The notes under the pieces were generated by a model. The model saw only the letters and a list, made by a program, of their open reading frames with translations. It was not told the DNA's origin and did not search any database. Of a stretch of 64,000 nucleotides of DNA, positions 24,150-37,149 are shown piece by piece. Numbering within the stretch: position 1 is the stretch's first letter; the number at the start of each line of letters is the position of its first letter. The position numbers and the translations under genes were made by a program. This stretch comes from Gibbula magus. Its lineage: Eukaryota; Mollusca; Gastropoda; Trochida; Trochidae. The stretch is from NCBI GenBank assembly GCA_936450465.1, contig OW388290.1, forward strand, positions 25,347,457-25,411,456, written 5' to 3'.

Positions 24150-27000
24150 TTACGCCTTTCATAGTAATTAGAGTAATGAATATCATTCCCACAGGAGGGA
24201 ATGACCTTCCCACAGATATTTCACATTAATGAGATTCATCAAACATGCAGCACCAAAACGACAGAATACAGTCCTTACATGTGTGCAATCAGTGAAACTG
24301 TGTTCTTCAATTGAAATCACTTTGGTTTCCAATTGTATCAAACAGTTCACTTTCGTCATCATAATGACACTAACTAAATAAACATAATTGAAATACAGAA
24401 ACATAATGAAGGTAAATACACACTGTACCCTGTAAAAAGTGATCACATAATACAATCTTTAACACGCAACATACCTTCAGATGTGCGCAGTATTGGTTGA
24501 AACATAACATTTGGAATGGCAGATTTATTCTGGTATCTCTTAAATGCTTGATTTATCATAACGCTAATATATATTATATTGTTTACATGTTATATTATTT
24601 TTAAATGTCAATACAAAGTTTCTAAATGTGTGGTATTATAACCAGGAAGTACTTATCCCATGCAATCACCTATCACATTTTTAATTTAATAAACAATTAT
24701 AGCAAATGATGATCTTTTATTCAATTATACTATGATGTGAAAACTTCAAGTATGGCTATCTTCCCTATGTAAAAGTCGTCTAACATCTACAACTCACCCC
24801 TGTCCCATTGACAACTTCACACAATTAATTGCAATCAATGGGATTCTCTATTTCGGGCACATAAAAGTAAGCTGGAAAAACAGAAGTTGCATTTGCAGAA
24901 TTTATTTGAGTATGGTTTGTAGTACGAAAAGGCTGGAACAAATGAAGCTTATAATCTTAAATCGACCTGACCGAAGATCATAGCATGATGTTGAATCAAC
25001 GATTTTTTTCTTAGACGAATAAATAAGTAATTATAATAGGTATATCTTAAGACATTAACATTACCTTTTTGCCTGGGAATCTTGCGTTACTTTTGAGCAT
25101 CCACAATTGTTAATTGCATTAAGACATCCAACACACGGTTTTTGCAATGGCCATGATGAGAACCTCGCAATGTGTTGATTCATCAAAGAGTGTCGATCTT
25201 ATTGTCAATTCCATTAAGCATAGAACAAGATTATGTTCGTATGAGTTCAAAGTTAACTTGAGAGATTGACACTGTGAGTGAAAATTGATCCAACAGAGTA
25301 AAGAGCACTTCTGTGAAGCGTTAGCGAACAAATCTCAAAGCAACTTTTCAATTAAATATTTCTTTTGCTCTGAAAGCAATTAAACTCCTTCCCTCAGTCT
25401 TTTTCTTTGCAATTCCAAAGTTATTCTTTCGTAATCAATGTTTCCACTTCAAAGACATTGTTAGCAGTTTAAGACAAGTACGCGTTCACAATGACTCTCA
25501 CGCATTAAGTTATGCGTTGACAAATGTTTTGGACATTCACAGCTTCTTCTCAGCATGAGCTGGCTACTATATAAAGTGCCTTATAGAAACATTTGCATCT
25601 TAAATTAGTAGTATCTTCAAGATAATTGTTTGGAAACAAACATCACCGTTAACCATCATTCACTCCTTTTTAAAAATCAATAGATCTGTACAATAACTTA
25701 ATATTCAATTTATGTTCAGACCATGACGAATTTTCACTGACACTGAGATAACAAGGAGGGATATGGTTTAACAATATTTATTCATAGACTTCTATAAGCA
25801 GATAAGTACTTTTGATGGAAAAACAGTGTTTCCCCTATATAAATGTCAACCTCAAATATCGTATATGACAATGCAAAACTTCATCGTTTCTTAATTCATA
25901 AATTCACAAGATGGGATATATTTGTACATGTACATTCTTTTCGACTACATAAACATTCACCTGATTTTAAAATCGTATCTTTTTAAAGTTAATAATCTCA
26001 ACAAGTGAACGTTAAAAATCAATTGTATTAACTTCATGTGATGCTCCAAGGAGTAACACAGTATCCTTTATTACAAGTTGGGAGAATATAATGTAAAATT
26101 GACTTGAGTATTCCATGTGTACAAGAATTCACCAGGTTAAATAATTGACAACAATTTTAAATGCTGCCTTTGAATGAGAAGTTATGTAGAAATCTTGTTC
26201 TTAAATTACTCACAAAATTGTTAATTTTATGTTAGAGGAAGGTCTGACAGAGATATTTCATTAATTTTATAAGTGAGTTGTGTATGATTAAATTTACGTA
26301 ACTGTTATCACCATTATAAATTTTCGACATTTTTCTACAATTTGTCTACAGATAAGCAAGTGAATTCAAACCTGTTTGTAAAGACTATGAATTCTAACCA
26401 GTTTGTAAGAACTCTGAATTCTCTCTTGCAGGTCGCCAACTGCACAAGATAGTCTTTTCTTTGTTCGCGGCATACATACAGTAACAGGGGGATCAGACAA
26501 GGATCAAGTAAGAACCTGCTGTGAATCCTGAAATGAAAGGCAAACGATCCGTCAAACAACCTTGTGACACTAATCTTGTGACATCGTTTTTTTTTATGTC
26601 CTCTTAAGTTTTTATATTGCTCATTCTTCATCATGTTACTTTACGTATATTTTAATGTAATGATGACGGAATTCTGTCCAATCTTGAGTTGTTGACACAG
26701 GATACCAATTTGAATGCTTAATTATGTCGTAACTCTGAAGTGTGGAGTAAGATACATGTTTCTAACCTGATAAAGCGTTTTTAACGGAACAACGCATTAG
26801 TTTCGCTTTTAATCATACCGACTAATTAGACAACATTGGTACTGTAAAATATAGTTTTACTATCCATTATTTGCAATCTGTTTGGTTTTATTTTGTCGAA
26901 AACAGTAGAGGAATTACAACAGTATAAAGTATTAGTATCATCATTCTATATATTTAGAAACATTTCAACAAGTTTAAGAAGCCATAGTCTTCTAAATGTG
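24150..27000. other. AT-rich stretch with no recognised gene or element
   Basis: Open frames are under 100 codons. A minor ~31-bp doublet built on GAATTCAAACCTGTTTGTAA / GAATTCTAACCAGTTTGTAA lies at about 26361-26415. Nothing else could be supported. Confidence 0.5.
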
Positions 27001-27027
27001 ATATACTATTAACATACAGATATTATT

Positions 27028-27120
27028 GTGGATCACCTGATGAAATAGTAGCACTGCATGATGTATGGGTAAGCATGTTTCCGAAACGTCTTGTGTTGTT
27101 TTCCATTAAAACTTTTTTTT
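27028..27120 (+). mobile_element. Dispersed 3'-terminal motif, copy B, with T-run
   Basis: ACCTGATGAA, then CCGAAACGTCTTGTG, then CATTAAAACTTTTTTTT. The layout matches the family at 22911 and 57607, but this copy lacks the GTTGTTATCCAG block. Confidence 0.4.
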
Positions 27121-27739
27121 CTTATGTACTCTACTTGTAAATAGTCTTGGATGAATTGAATCAGGTGTCTGAAAAAACAACTGATATGTTAAATGAGGAT
27201 CCGAAGTAACTGCATGGTACCAGACAGTACACTTAAGCTCATAAGTACCCTACATCATTACAATTAACAATCCTAGAAATACATGGAAAGGTCATTATAA
27301 AATGAGGGTTGAAGCAAAGGTATTTGAGAGTTAACAAGTCTTGAGGTTTGTAAAGGTTCTCGTCAATCACATCTGTTTTGAAAACTATAATAAGGATAAT
27401 GGACAGGTAATGGAAGGCGAACGGACATTCATCGCAATTATACAAGAAAACATGACTGCATGGCACACATATTTAAAGCAAAACAACAGTCATCCTCCCA
27501 CACTTTGAGATCGCTGCTGTATGTATGTGATGCTTATCAATTATCGAAATTTTTGACAATATTCTTTTATTGAACTAAATAATCTTAGGTTCAAAGTTGG
27601 TATGATACGGTTTTTAATATTTTCATTAATGGCCCGCTCTCAGTTTCTAGGGCTCTTGTGTTGGCCTATTTGACCTGAAGTGGCTGAGTTGCAAAAGAAT
27701 TGTCATGCGGCAGTAAATACTATACTTTATTACATAATT

Positions 27740-27950
27740 TGGAGTGAGATACTCTATCAGTGAAATAAACCACTCTACCAAGTGACGATATACTTTATCG
27801 CCACTCGCGTGACGTCATGGGGACAATGTTATGTCGTCATATTGTCAGCTTGCGAAGGTTGAATGTTTACCGCTGAAATCACTCCACGTCAACATAAAAC
27901 ACAAAACTATCAGAAATAATGATATAATAAATAGAGTATCTGTTTTTCCT
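27740..27950. promoter_or_regulatory. CRE-type site TGACGTCA with a degenerate partner
   Basis: TGACGTCA is at 27810-27817 and TGTCGTCA at 27832-27839, 22 bp apart start to start. This echoes the pairs at 9812/9835 and 37026/37050. AGATACTCTAT at about 27749 and ATAGAGTATCT at about 27932 form a weak inverted pair around them, consistent with a small transposon. A real enhancer role is not shown. Confidence 0.35.
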
Positions 27951-28134
27951 TGACAATTAGTTCAGTACAGTTCATACTTCTTGTGAATTCTTGTTTGAGT
28001 CAGTATTTTATGAATATAATTTTAGGTAAAATATATGGACCTTTCTATACCTAAGTGTATATATCATTTTAAGCTTGATTTTCTTTACTGTAGTATTTAT
28101 GCATATAACAACAACTTATCAGTAGACATCACCA

Positions 28135-28437
28135 GCGACAAGGCACTATAGATCAGTGGTTAGCGCTTCGGCTTCGGATCAAGAGGTCCGGGGTTCGAAT
28201 CCCGCCAGGGGCACGGCAACTTTGTCTGCAGTAGAGAACTGTTATACACGCAGTTAGGTTTGGGTACACTGAATTTCAGCGTAGTACTACCCATGGTTCG
28301 CTAGTTCGCTAGGTTTCGCCGCAATGCATAGCCACATGGCGTTGCGGGCTTTCTCCCTGCCATAATACTAGCAGCCACGATATAAGTGAAATACTCTTGA
28401 AAGCGGCGTTAAACCCCAACTCACCTCACCTCACCTT
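28135..28437 (+). mobile_element. tRNA-derived SINE, copy 3
   Basis: The B box GGTTCGAATCC is intact at 28192-28202. The A box is mutated (TAGATCAGTGG instead of TAGCGCAGTGG) and the leader GGGGCGGGA is changed to CAAGGCACTA. The body matches the other copies but lacks about 20 bp around the GATGCTCGCAGG segment. The 3' end is GCGTTAAACCCCAACTCACC followed by TCACCTCACCT. Confidence 0.9.
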
Positions 28438-30304
28438 GATGATATGTCACTTTGCCATCTGTACAAAAGAGAAAGGATTTTGATTAAGTAGATGCGCAAA
28501 TGGTAAACAATAAATCAAATATTCTCCTACTGTATAATCATAATCAAATAATTGAAAATCAATATCTGAATTGAAAATTAAGCAACAAATTTAACCCTGA
28601 ATTCTGAATACAATTGTCATATTACAGATGTTGCAAAACAACCATTGGAATAAACTCTACAACACGATTCCCCATGGAACAGCTGTGGTTACTTACTTGA
28701 GCTATTACCATTTTGAGGAGTATTCAATGACAGATCAGGTAATAACCAACATACATATGTACTTGTCGATACACTCATGATACAATGGTTGTTTGATATT
28801 TTTTCAGGCTACATGTACGGAACAGATGCTGACATGGTGCAATTTCTGGACAACTTCAGGTTAAAGTTCAAATTCTGTGAACATTAGTTCTACACCTTAC
28901 TCAGTCAGTGTCACTCATTCTTCTTTTCCCCAAACACTCCTGTAGTTTGGAGGATGATTAGACATATAAACTTCATGACTTAAAGAGAAAAGTTCGAACA
29001 ATTCACTGCATAGAATATTTACTCATTATTTAGAGTAAGAACAAAGGAAATCCGTCAATACGTCATATTATGTAACCATCAACATGTAATTATTTAATTT
29101 CATTTTCCTTATTTCTCATAATACTCTATTTATCGAAATCCATAGTTATTGGGTACATCAGGAAATCACATAGAAAGTGACAGAGAAGACAAAGTCAGTA
29201 TGACACAGAGATTATGAACTGTGTTGCGTGTTGCATGTTTCTGTGATAATTTCACCATGAGACATAATAGAATTGTATTGCGAGAAATGATGGTCTACCA
29301 ATCAAAGTATTGACAAGAGAAACAAAGCCGTGGATACACTTGTGAAAACACTTCAACCTCATAAGTACTTGCTTACCTGGCGTATTTTATTGATTTCATA
29401 TCTGTGATATATCAAACATGCTGGTGAAGAAAGTTACAGAGAAATTCTGATCTGGATAAATGCGTGAATCATAAATCATCGCAATATCGTAAGTGTTCAT
29501 ATTGTTGAAGAGTATTGAGTACTACCACTACATAAGTATCAAAATGTTATTAATGAACTATTTTGTAAGGTCCATAATTATTGAATATATTGATTTTTAA
29601 TAATAAAATGGTTTTGTTTTCAAGGAAGCCAGAATAGAAGGCTAATAAAGGACGAAAACAGCATAGATATGACATTTAGTGGTAATATACTACTCTGCAA
29701 ATGCATGTATTTTGTATATGCAATTGGTGAATAAACTGTCAAATTTTCGAGTTTACACGTTCCAATAGGACAATATGGCGATATACCATCATTCTTGGCA
29801 ATTTTAAAAATGCTGATATGCAATAAATTTGTCACACACAAGGTTTGATACATGTGCAAGATATGTCAAAAGGAATGCATAAAACACGGCGAGTGTCAAG
29901 CACCGCCGAACATTCTGGCAAGTATCACCATGGGTTTATCGCTGTGGCCTGTTCTCTCGAGGGAGGAGAAGTATCCGGACCGATATTGTCTACTAACGAT
30001 TGTAAAGACACAACCAGCTTAACAGGATTCTCTTAGTTGTTTACAGCTTTCACACTCTATGTGATTGAATCCTTTTGTTGTTAAGCTTTGTATTCGCATT
30101 TCCATTATGTTACGAACCTTCGAAATGGTTATTTTACTACCACTTTTAGAAAAACGCAGAATATGCCAGGGGCGATAGCCACAGTATTTTCGATATCGGT
30201 GATCACCAGGTAGATCACTATAATTGCTACCAACATGCATGGTCGGACAAAACAGTGTTAACCTCCCTTCAATTAAGTTTAGTACTGACAACCTCTTTCA
30301 GGTA

Positions 30305-30645
30305 CAATATGAACTTGGGTGAGGTGAGCTGGGGTTTAACGCCGCTTTCAAGAGTATTTCACTTGCTCGCGGCTGCTAGTATATATTATGGCAGAGAGAA
30401 AGCCCGCAACGCCATGTCGCTATGCATTGCGGTGAAACCTGCGAGCATCGGCTGGAACTAGCGAACCATGGGTGGTACTGCACTGAAATTCAGTGTAGCA
30501 TTGCACTCAAACCTGACTGCGTGTAGAACAGTTCTCTACTACAGACAAAGTTGCCGTGCCCCTGGCGGGATTCGAACCCCGGACCTCTAGTTCGGAGAAC
30601 GTACGCGCTAACCACTGCGCTATCCCGCCCCCAATATGAACTTGG
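30305..30645 (-). mobile_element. tRNA-derived SINE, copy 4, with perfect 14-bp target duplication
   Basis: CAATATGAACTTGG occurs at 30305-30318 and 30632-30645 and bounds the SINE (30319-30631) exactly. The minus-strand head has GGGCGGGATAGCGCAGTGG and a B box (GGATTCGAACC on plus, 30568-30578); the 3' end (GGGGTTTAACGCC on plus) is next to the left duplication. An undamaged duplication and intact pol III boxes suggest this is the youngest copy here. The minus open frame at 30507-30713 (AQWLARTF...EVRGSNPARG) is a reading of the tRNA-like head. Confidence 0.95.
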
Positions 30646-31399
30646 CTTGATGAATAAAAAAAACTTGTTTTATGAACTAACATGTACATATCTTTATTGA
30701 AAGAGTTTGGCATATCACTATAGATTGCTTTGTACCCTTAATGTGATGAACATGGAATTTATGACCACGCTGACAAACTAATTAAATCCAAAAGATGATG
30801 AGTATACAGCAACTGTAATATGTCGCCACATTGTTATCAGTTCATCAGTATATAATAATACAAATTGCACGATTACGACTTTGTTGATCTTCTGAATGTA
30901 TGTTTACATATACAATGCAACTGAAACCGACAACAACAAGAATTATCAAGTCAATTATGGTAGAATGTAGGATAGGAATAGATTAAGTTGAATTTTAAAA
31001 AGAATAAAAAATTATATCAAAGTTGATTCGAGACAATGTTACAAAATATATTATTGACTCACCAGACACACTTATTTCCCTTTACGTTTAAACGTTTCTC
31101 ATTATATATAAATATTAAGTATAATTGCAACACTTTTGTCAATTTGTGAAAGTGTTTGCTGCACTGAAAATTCCTTTCTCTTTTAATGAATGAGATAACA
31201 TTAAATCTGCATGGAAATCAATAGTTTAATGCTTAATTATGATGATTCCTTTGAAGTTCGATAGCAGCGAATAGCGTTGAATGATATCAGCATTCAAAAA
31301 TGATATTTTAATATGAGATATGGAAAGATCAAAACTGAATTTTAGCTATAAATATCACATATGCAGTGTGTGCATTAGGATATGAACCTACTCTGTTTG

Positions 31400-32260
31400 A
31401 AAACCAGAGACATGTTTTACTGGATTGATAGCGAGTACATTTAAAATTGAAACCGAACGCGTAGCGCACATTTGCTTGACCTTACACATGATGTATGACC
31501 TCAAATAACATTCTCAAATGGAAGCAGATAACGTAAAGGAAGAAATTATGGACACAATGTCATAACACGAAGCTAAGCATATTCTCTTGTGCTCTGATAT
31601 GTATGTGTAGTGTATACTGAGATGGTGTAATTTCAAGATTGGTGTTTACGTTGATGTTTATCCAGCTCTATACTGACAGCTAAACTGCCGTCAGGTACTG
31701 AAGGTAAAATGTTTTTGCTTGAAATTGATTATCTTAAATACATGTAGTTATATATTTTTTGGATAACCAAGCAGTAGTTTAATCTATATCTTTCCACATC
31801 CTGAGGGATTTTCATTAACAATTCATCACACCACCCTGCATTCAATTTCCAATCCACAAAAAGCATACAGCGTTCAAAGAAACTTCCCAATTTAAAAAAA
31901 GAGTGGTTATTGCCATTAACATTGAATAATGTTTTTGGTTCCAACGTATCTTCAAAACTTCATGATGATTGATTGACATGACATGAACTATTCTATTCCA
32001 TTAATGCTTACGTTTATTGTTTGAACAACTAGTCATCGTATATTGATAATGACATCAATCAACATAGCGTCTCATAAACTGCTATTTTGTATGGTTCTTA
32101 CTCTATTTTTATGACGAGAATTTACGTAAAGATACATGGATGTAAACTGGCAGAACTACAAAAACTGAGAGCAAAAGAAAATCATGTTTTTAGATAGTTA
32201 TTCACGACAGACATAGAGAGTTATTATTATCCCGGATCAAAATGAGTATATCAATATCTT
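31400..32260. other. AT-rich stretch with no recognised gene
   Basis: Only short open frames and no recognisable element. Confidence 0.5.
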
Positions 32261-32269
32261 GTAAACGGT

Positions 32270-32970
32270 ATATTATGTGTTGTTTCAGTACTTTGACGTT
32301 TTAATAAATCAAATATAAAGACAAGTACATATATTGCATTTAGACGCGGAATTAGTGATATGTAAAGAGCAATGTCACACATACACATGTAACATGCATA
32401 TAGCATGACCGACGGTTATCGTGCTTATATGATAGTGTTTTAAAGGAATGTACATGTACAGGAATGATTTCTTAAATGTGATAGATTAAGTTAACTTTCT
32501 AGTACAACAGTAAATAACCAATTTAATTTACAATCATCAAGGAACATAATACCACAAGATATATACACTGTCGTTCACAATAACCCGCTTTACAAAAATG
32601 GTTATATTCATGACCTTTTTGTCTTTGAACCCACCTATCTTCAAAATTCATTCATTCAATAATTACAAACTCTTTGTATGATCACATATTTCAATTAAAC
32701 CAGGAATTAGTGACATCATGTAAAATGCAATACCATACAGAACATATGGAATGAACGATGTATGAAGACCTTGCTCGTATGAAAGTGGTTGTAACGGAGG
32801 CATACCTCATCAGGAATGGTTTCTTAAGTATGATAGATTATGGTTTACTTCTATGATTTCAGTAAAAAATCTATGTAACCTAACCTAATTATGGGTAACT
32901 TCAAGTAGAGAAATGCCAATATTAGAATGGAATATTATCATTAACAAAAACATTCCATCACGCTTATTTA
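32270..32970. repeat. ~355-bp imperfect tandem duplication
   Basis: GGAATTAGTGA at 32348 recurs at 32703, and AGGAATGATTTCTTAA at 32460 recurs as AGGAATGGTTTCTTAA at 32812, followed in both by TGATAGATTA. Offsets are 355 and 352 bp. A weaker third trace (TCAGTGATGACATC) is at about 33032. No coding potential was seen. Confidence 0.6.
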
Positions 32971-33049
32971 CGAAGTAAGTTGATCTTTACCAAATGCATT
33001 AATTGCTACACTTGTATATATAGTGCATGTCAAATCAGTGATGACATCG

Positions 33050-35580
33050 TCCATAATAAAAAGGGCCGAAATCATCAAACGCTTAATAGGCATGACACAG
33101 AATTTTGTTCAGCAAAAAATTAAGTAAGTTAAACTCTATCGCAAAAGAAATGTCACCGCACAGAATACAAATAATTCAATCCAGACGCAATGAAAACGAC
33201 TGAAACAGAGATACATTATGTCTTCAAGAGCCAACTAATCTAGCTAGACTTGACATATCAAAGCATTATCTGTTCATATGTCCAAGAAACACACTTTTCA
33301 TACAATCGTTTCTTTTAGTCTATGAAGGTTATTTACGTCGATAACATCTTTCATTAATTCAATGTCTACATTTTATAAATTGTTTAAGTTAAATGCCAAA
33401 CATTCCGGCAAAAAAACCCAACATTTTGAAAAAGCGATTTCAACACCACAAGTGTACTTGAACCGACATAAAAGGTAATGTATTATACTCTGATAAATTA
33501 AATTGTTTGTACCTCTTTACAAATCAAATTGTCTTTCTCCGGCAGAAGTATTTCGATTTTTACACCATTGAAAATGTGGTGACGTTTCTTTGACGTGTAG
33601 GTGAGGTGTCCATGAACAGGTAAAGAGTATCGTGGTCAGAATATATTACAGTTCCTAAAATTTCATTTTTATAGTTAATGTACCATATCCTGATTAGGAC
33701 CTACTGCAATATGTGTCTAATAATATTGCTGTATCTAGTATCCATATCACAGCTGACTGTGTTGGATATTATCCTGCTGCACGGCAACTCATCTATTAGT
33801 CTGCATCGCAGGCCGATATATTACATCCTGAACGAACACTCAATCGAAATCAAGAACATTTGGATTTGGATGATGAGAGAAGATTCCCAAATGAATAAAA
33901 AGGACACAAGCACTCTATGCTCCAAGATTTACCTTTGAATTATAGTTTTCCTATAAATTCAGGCAAAGAGAATGAAAACCATTTACTGTCGCCTGCAGCT
34001 GATGACTACACTTACAATGTAGACAAATACTCAATAGCCATTATGAACTAATTGGCATGGGTTCGGGATTTAGCAGTCCCTCTCACTACCCCTCATCCCT
34101 CCCTCTCCCAAATATAAAATGATATACTAGTACAATCAAGAAAAACTTGTCCATTTCGACCTTACATATTAAAGTTGGATTCCCTCTAAAAGAGCTAAAA
34201 CACCAAACAGCAGGAAAGCAATGTAGTCAGTCTAAATTTCGATACTGTCTTGTGTTACACTCAATGTATTGTTATGCCTGTGTCAGCTTCTATGTGAAAT
34301 GCGCTCTGTGATCGATGAAATTCTATTACCATTTGCTACATTTTTAATCGTTACAAATCAATTGAAATTGCACGTCAATCAATCTTTATTAACAAACTAC
34401 ATGTTGTATTGCATCGATTCAATTTATACCACCAAACCCATTGCGTAGATCCTCCAGCGACAAGATTTACAATGCCTCTGTGTAGGAGCGAATTGGCCTT
34501 CGGATGACGAGCCCGAAGATTTCAACAGAATGATCAAGACCTTATAGCCATAAATTAATAATGATCTACAGTATAATTTAATGTTATATACTTTGAATAC
34601 TGTAGTAAAATACAAACAATGACAAAATAAATTTTGAGCTTAAATAAACAACCATCGTTTGTTATTGTTCGAAATAATTCGAGATGCTGCCCCAAGTTCA
34701 ATAGAAATTAATACTATTATGGTTCTTTAAATCGCTTAAAGGTTCACATACAAATACAGGGGTAGAAGATAGAAACACGTTCCCTAATTTGAATACTGTG
34801 CATTACTTTTCTATTTCTGGATTTATAGATGCAAAAGAACACGAACAGCCCAAAGGCATGGGGAAAATTACAGGAACATTACTAGGTAATTTGATATAGT
34901 TTTAAATGCAGTTTTAAGAAACTCTTTAAACATGTTATACATTGCCTTGGGGATAAAATTGTTTCCGATTGGTAGCACGACTATTATGGTTTTCCTTTTA
35001 AACAATGACAATTCAAAAGTATCAACCCGATATTCACGTTGAGGAAAAACCTATTACAATAAGGAAATAATTTGATATAAGGATATACACTCTGAACACT
35101 GCCGCTACCTTCAGCAAGGTTTACCCAATTTTAAATCATCGACCTATACGTCACACTACAGACGTAGTCGCAAATCGCACATAGAAATCCTAGCAAATGA
35201 AAGCAATAATTAAACAATCATTACTATCGATTATAAACATCATATCAGATGATATTCCATAACTTAAATATCGATATTTCACATTCTGACAATTCTAGTA
35301 AATGCAATGGAAGCATGAAGTCAAATAATTAATGCCAATGCCATTGGACCCCGCGTTTTGTATTTTTCCAAGGATAAATAGAGATTTTCTTCAGATATCC
35401 AAGATAACAACACGGGTTGATTAATGAGACTTGCCGAGGATAGTTTACCTTTTATCAACGAGTGTTGATATATTTGTTATCGGAAGACACGAAGGTGAGC
35501 TTCTATTTATCATCCCAAAACACTCTTATTACGTTTCAATGAAAATAGTTTACATCTCTGAGCAAAGCTCTGCCATTGAC
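33050..35580. other. AT-rich stretch with no recognised gene
   Basis: The longest open frame (33678-33938, 86 codons) has no recognisable domain or splice support. Confidence 0.5.
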
Positions 35581-35583
35581 TTT

Positions 35584-35705
35584 CAATGAGGTGATGTCAC
35601 AGCATTAGGACGTCACCATGTTTAAGACATCATGACATTGTAATGTCATTATTCGATGATGTAAAGGCATTCTGATGTCATGTAATTGACACGGTGACAG
35701 CGTAT
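35584..35705. promoter_or_regulatory. Cluster of CRE-like half and full sites
   Basis: Within ~120 bp there are TGATGTCA (about 35591 and 35673), GGACGTCACC, GACATCATGACATT, AATGTCATTATT and TTGACACGGTGACA. The density of TGAYGTCA-like words is far above the AT-rich background. There is no gene start nearby, so this may be part of a repeat rather than an enhancer. Confidence 0.3.
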
Positions 35706-36635
35706 TGTGCAAAATCTACTGGGAGATATTGCTTAAACGCACACAAGCAATGCCTCCTGTTGTACACAGTTTTGGATGATAAACTATTACTTAAATACAG
35801 TGGTTATTTAAAAAGAAATATTGTGATTGCTTTTTTTCATTCAAATAAATAACTGGATGATTTCAAAATATTGTATGTAATGTGAAACGTACACTACATT
35901 GGTATTGTATTTGACCTGTAACTTCTATCATTTATATGCATACATGGCTTCCGTTGGTTAGATTACATTTTCTTATTAATTGAATTTCATTCGTAAAAAA
36001 AAACAGTTTGGGCAACAAAATTGATGAAGCCATTTGTAGGTTTTTGTCAGGAACGGAGCTAGCAAATAGACTCCTGCAAGGAATAGATTAAATTCGGAAT
36101 TAAGAAGAACGTTTTTGTCCTTCAATTTATATACATTTGACAGGCGCTCGTTTGTCCGTGTATGGAAAATGTCATCATTTAAAATTAGTAAATTAGTAAA
36201 TTCAACGAAAATGAACTTTTAAGATCTCGCGGATCGAACAAGGATCCCAATAGAAACTTTTTAAAGTACATTGTTTAGCATCCTTCAATTACTTTTTCTC
36301 TTTAGAATATACTGTTAACTATTTTGCTTCAGCGGTAAGGAAACCACAGTGCAAATGTCTCTCTGAGGTAAAAGGACGAGCTGATGTAGCAGCTATATCT
36401 CTCGTGAGTAAGCTCGGGTAAGACTGCCACAAAAATATGTACATCAGACCATATAACCCTCTTAGGAGGTACAAATGTATTCTGCTGATAACATGAATAG
36501 GAATATGTAATAATATATTAGCTCTTACAAAATAATTATTATTACTCCCCCGTAGAAGATACTGCGTTTTATTAATTAACTATCAATGTTATTGTACTTA
36601 TATGGCATTTACGGCCTAGACAATATGATTCGACA

Positions 36636-37140
36636 TCTGGGCCAATATGGGAAAACTGGGCCAATACGGGGAAAACCGGACCAATACGAGACAAACAGGG
36701 CCAATATGAGTCTGAGCATGCGCAGTTGCACATTTCACTTCACAACTTTGGCCCGTGATATTTGTTCACCAATCTTGTTTATAATTAATATTTCAATATA
36801 AATGTTGTGCAAATAGAATGAAAAGAATTTAATTGTCATTAATTAAATATTTCCATATTGGCCGAGCTACAGGTCCTCGGTCCGTTGTAATGGCCCTCGA
36901 CTTCGTCTCTGGCCAATACAACGGACCTCGGACCTGTAACTGGGCCAATACGGAAATACTTAATTAATAACATTATAGTAATATTGAGACAGCAATATTA
37001 AACTAGTGTAATACCGTTACGTTTATGACGTCACAATAGCGAGCAGATGTGACGTCACAATAGTCGTACCACCATCACAATGGTACATCACTCGCGGAAG
37101 TCTTAGCTTCAGCACACTGTCGGCAAATTTGCTAGGTAAC
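36636..37140. mobile_element. GGGCCAATA element with ~20-bp tandem units and a 60-bp-arm hairpin
   Basis: Four ~20-bp units of the type GGGCCAATACGGGGAAAAC lie at 36640-36710. A long hairpin follows: the arm at 36836-36895 (CATATTGGCCGAGCTACAGG...) pairs with the arm at 36911-36971 (...CCTGTAACTGGGCCAATACG) around a 15-bp loop. The arm ends contain the same GGCCAATA word as the tandem units, so both belong to one element. Beyond it, TGACGTCA occurs at 37026-37033 and 37050-37057. No transposase frame is visible; it is probably non-autonomous. Confidence 0.7.
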
Positions 37141-37149
37141 TTTAGGCAA

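Noticed and set aside
29845..30036. Plus frame with a soluble-looking peptide
   Set aside because: No splice borders, no recognised domain and no conservation evidence.
36586..36801. Plus frame with repeated GQYGKTG-like motif
   Set aside because: It is a translation of the 20-bp GGGCCAATA tandem repeat.
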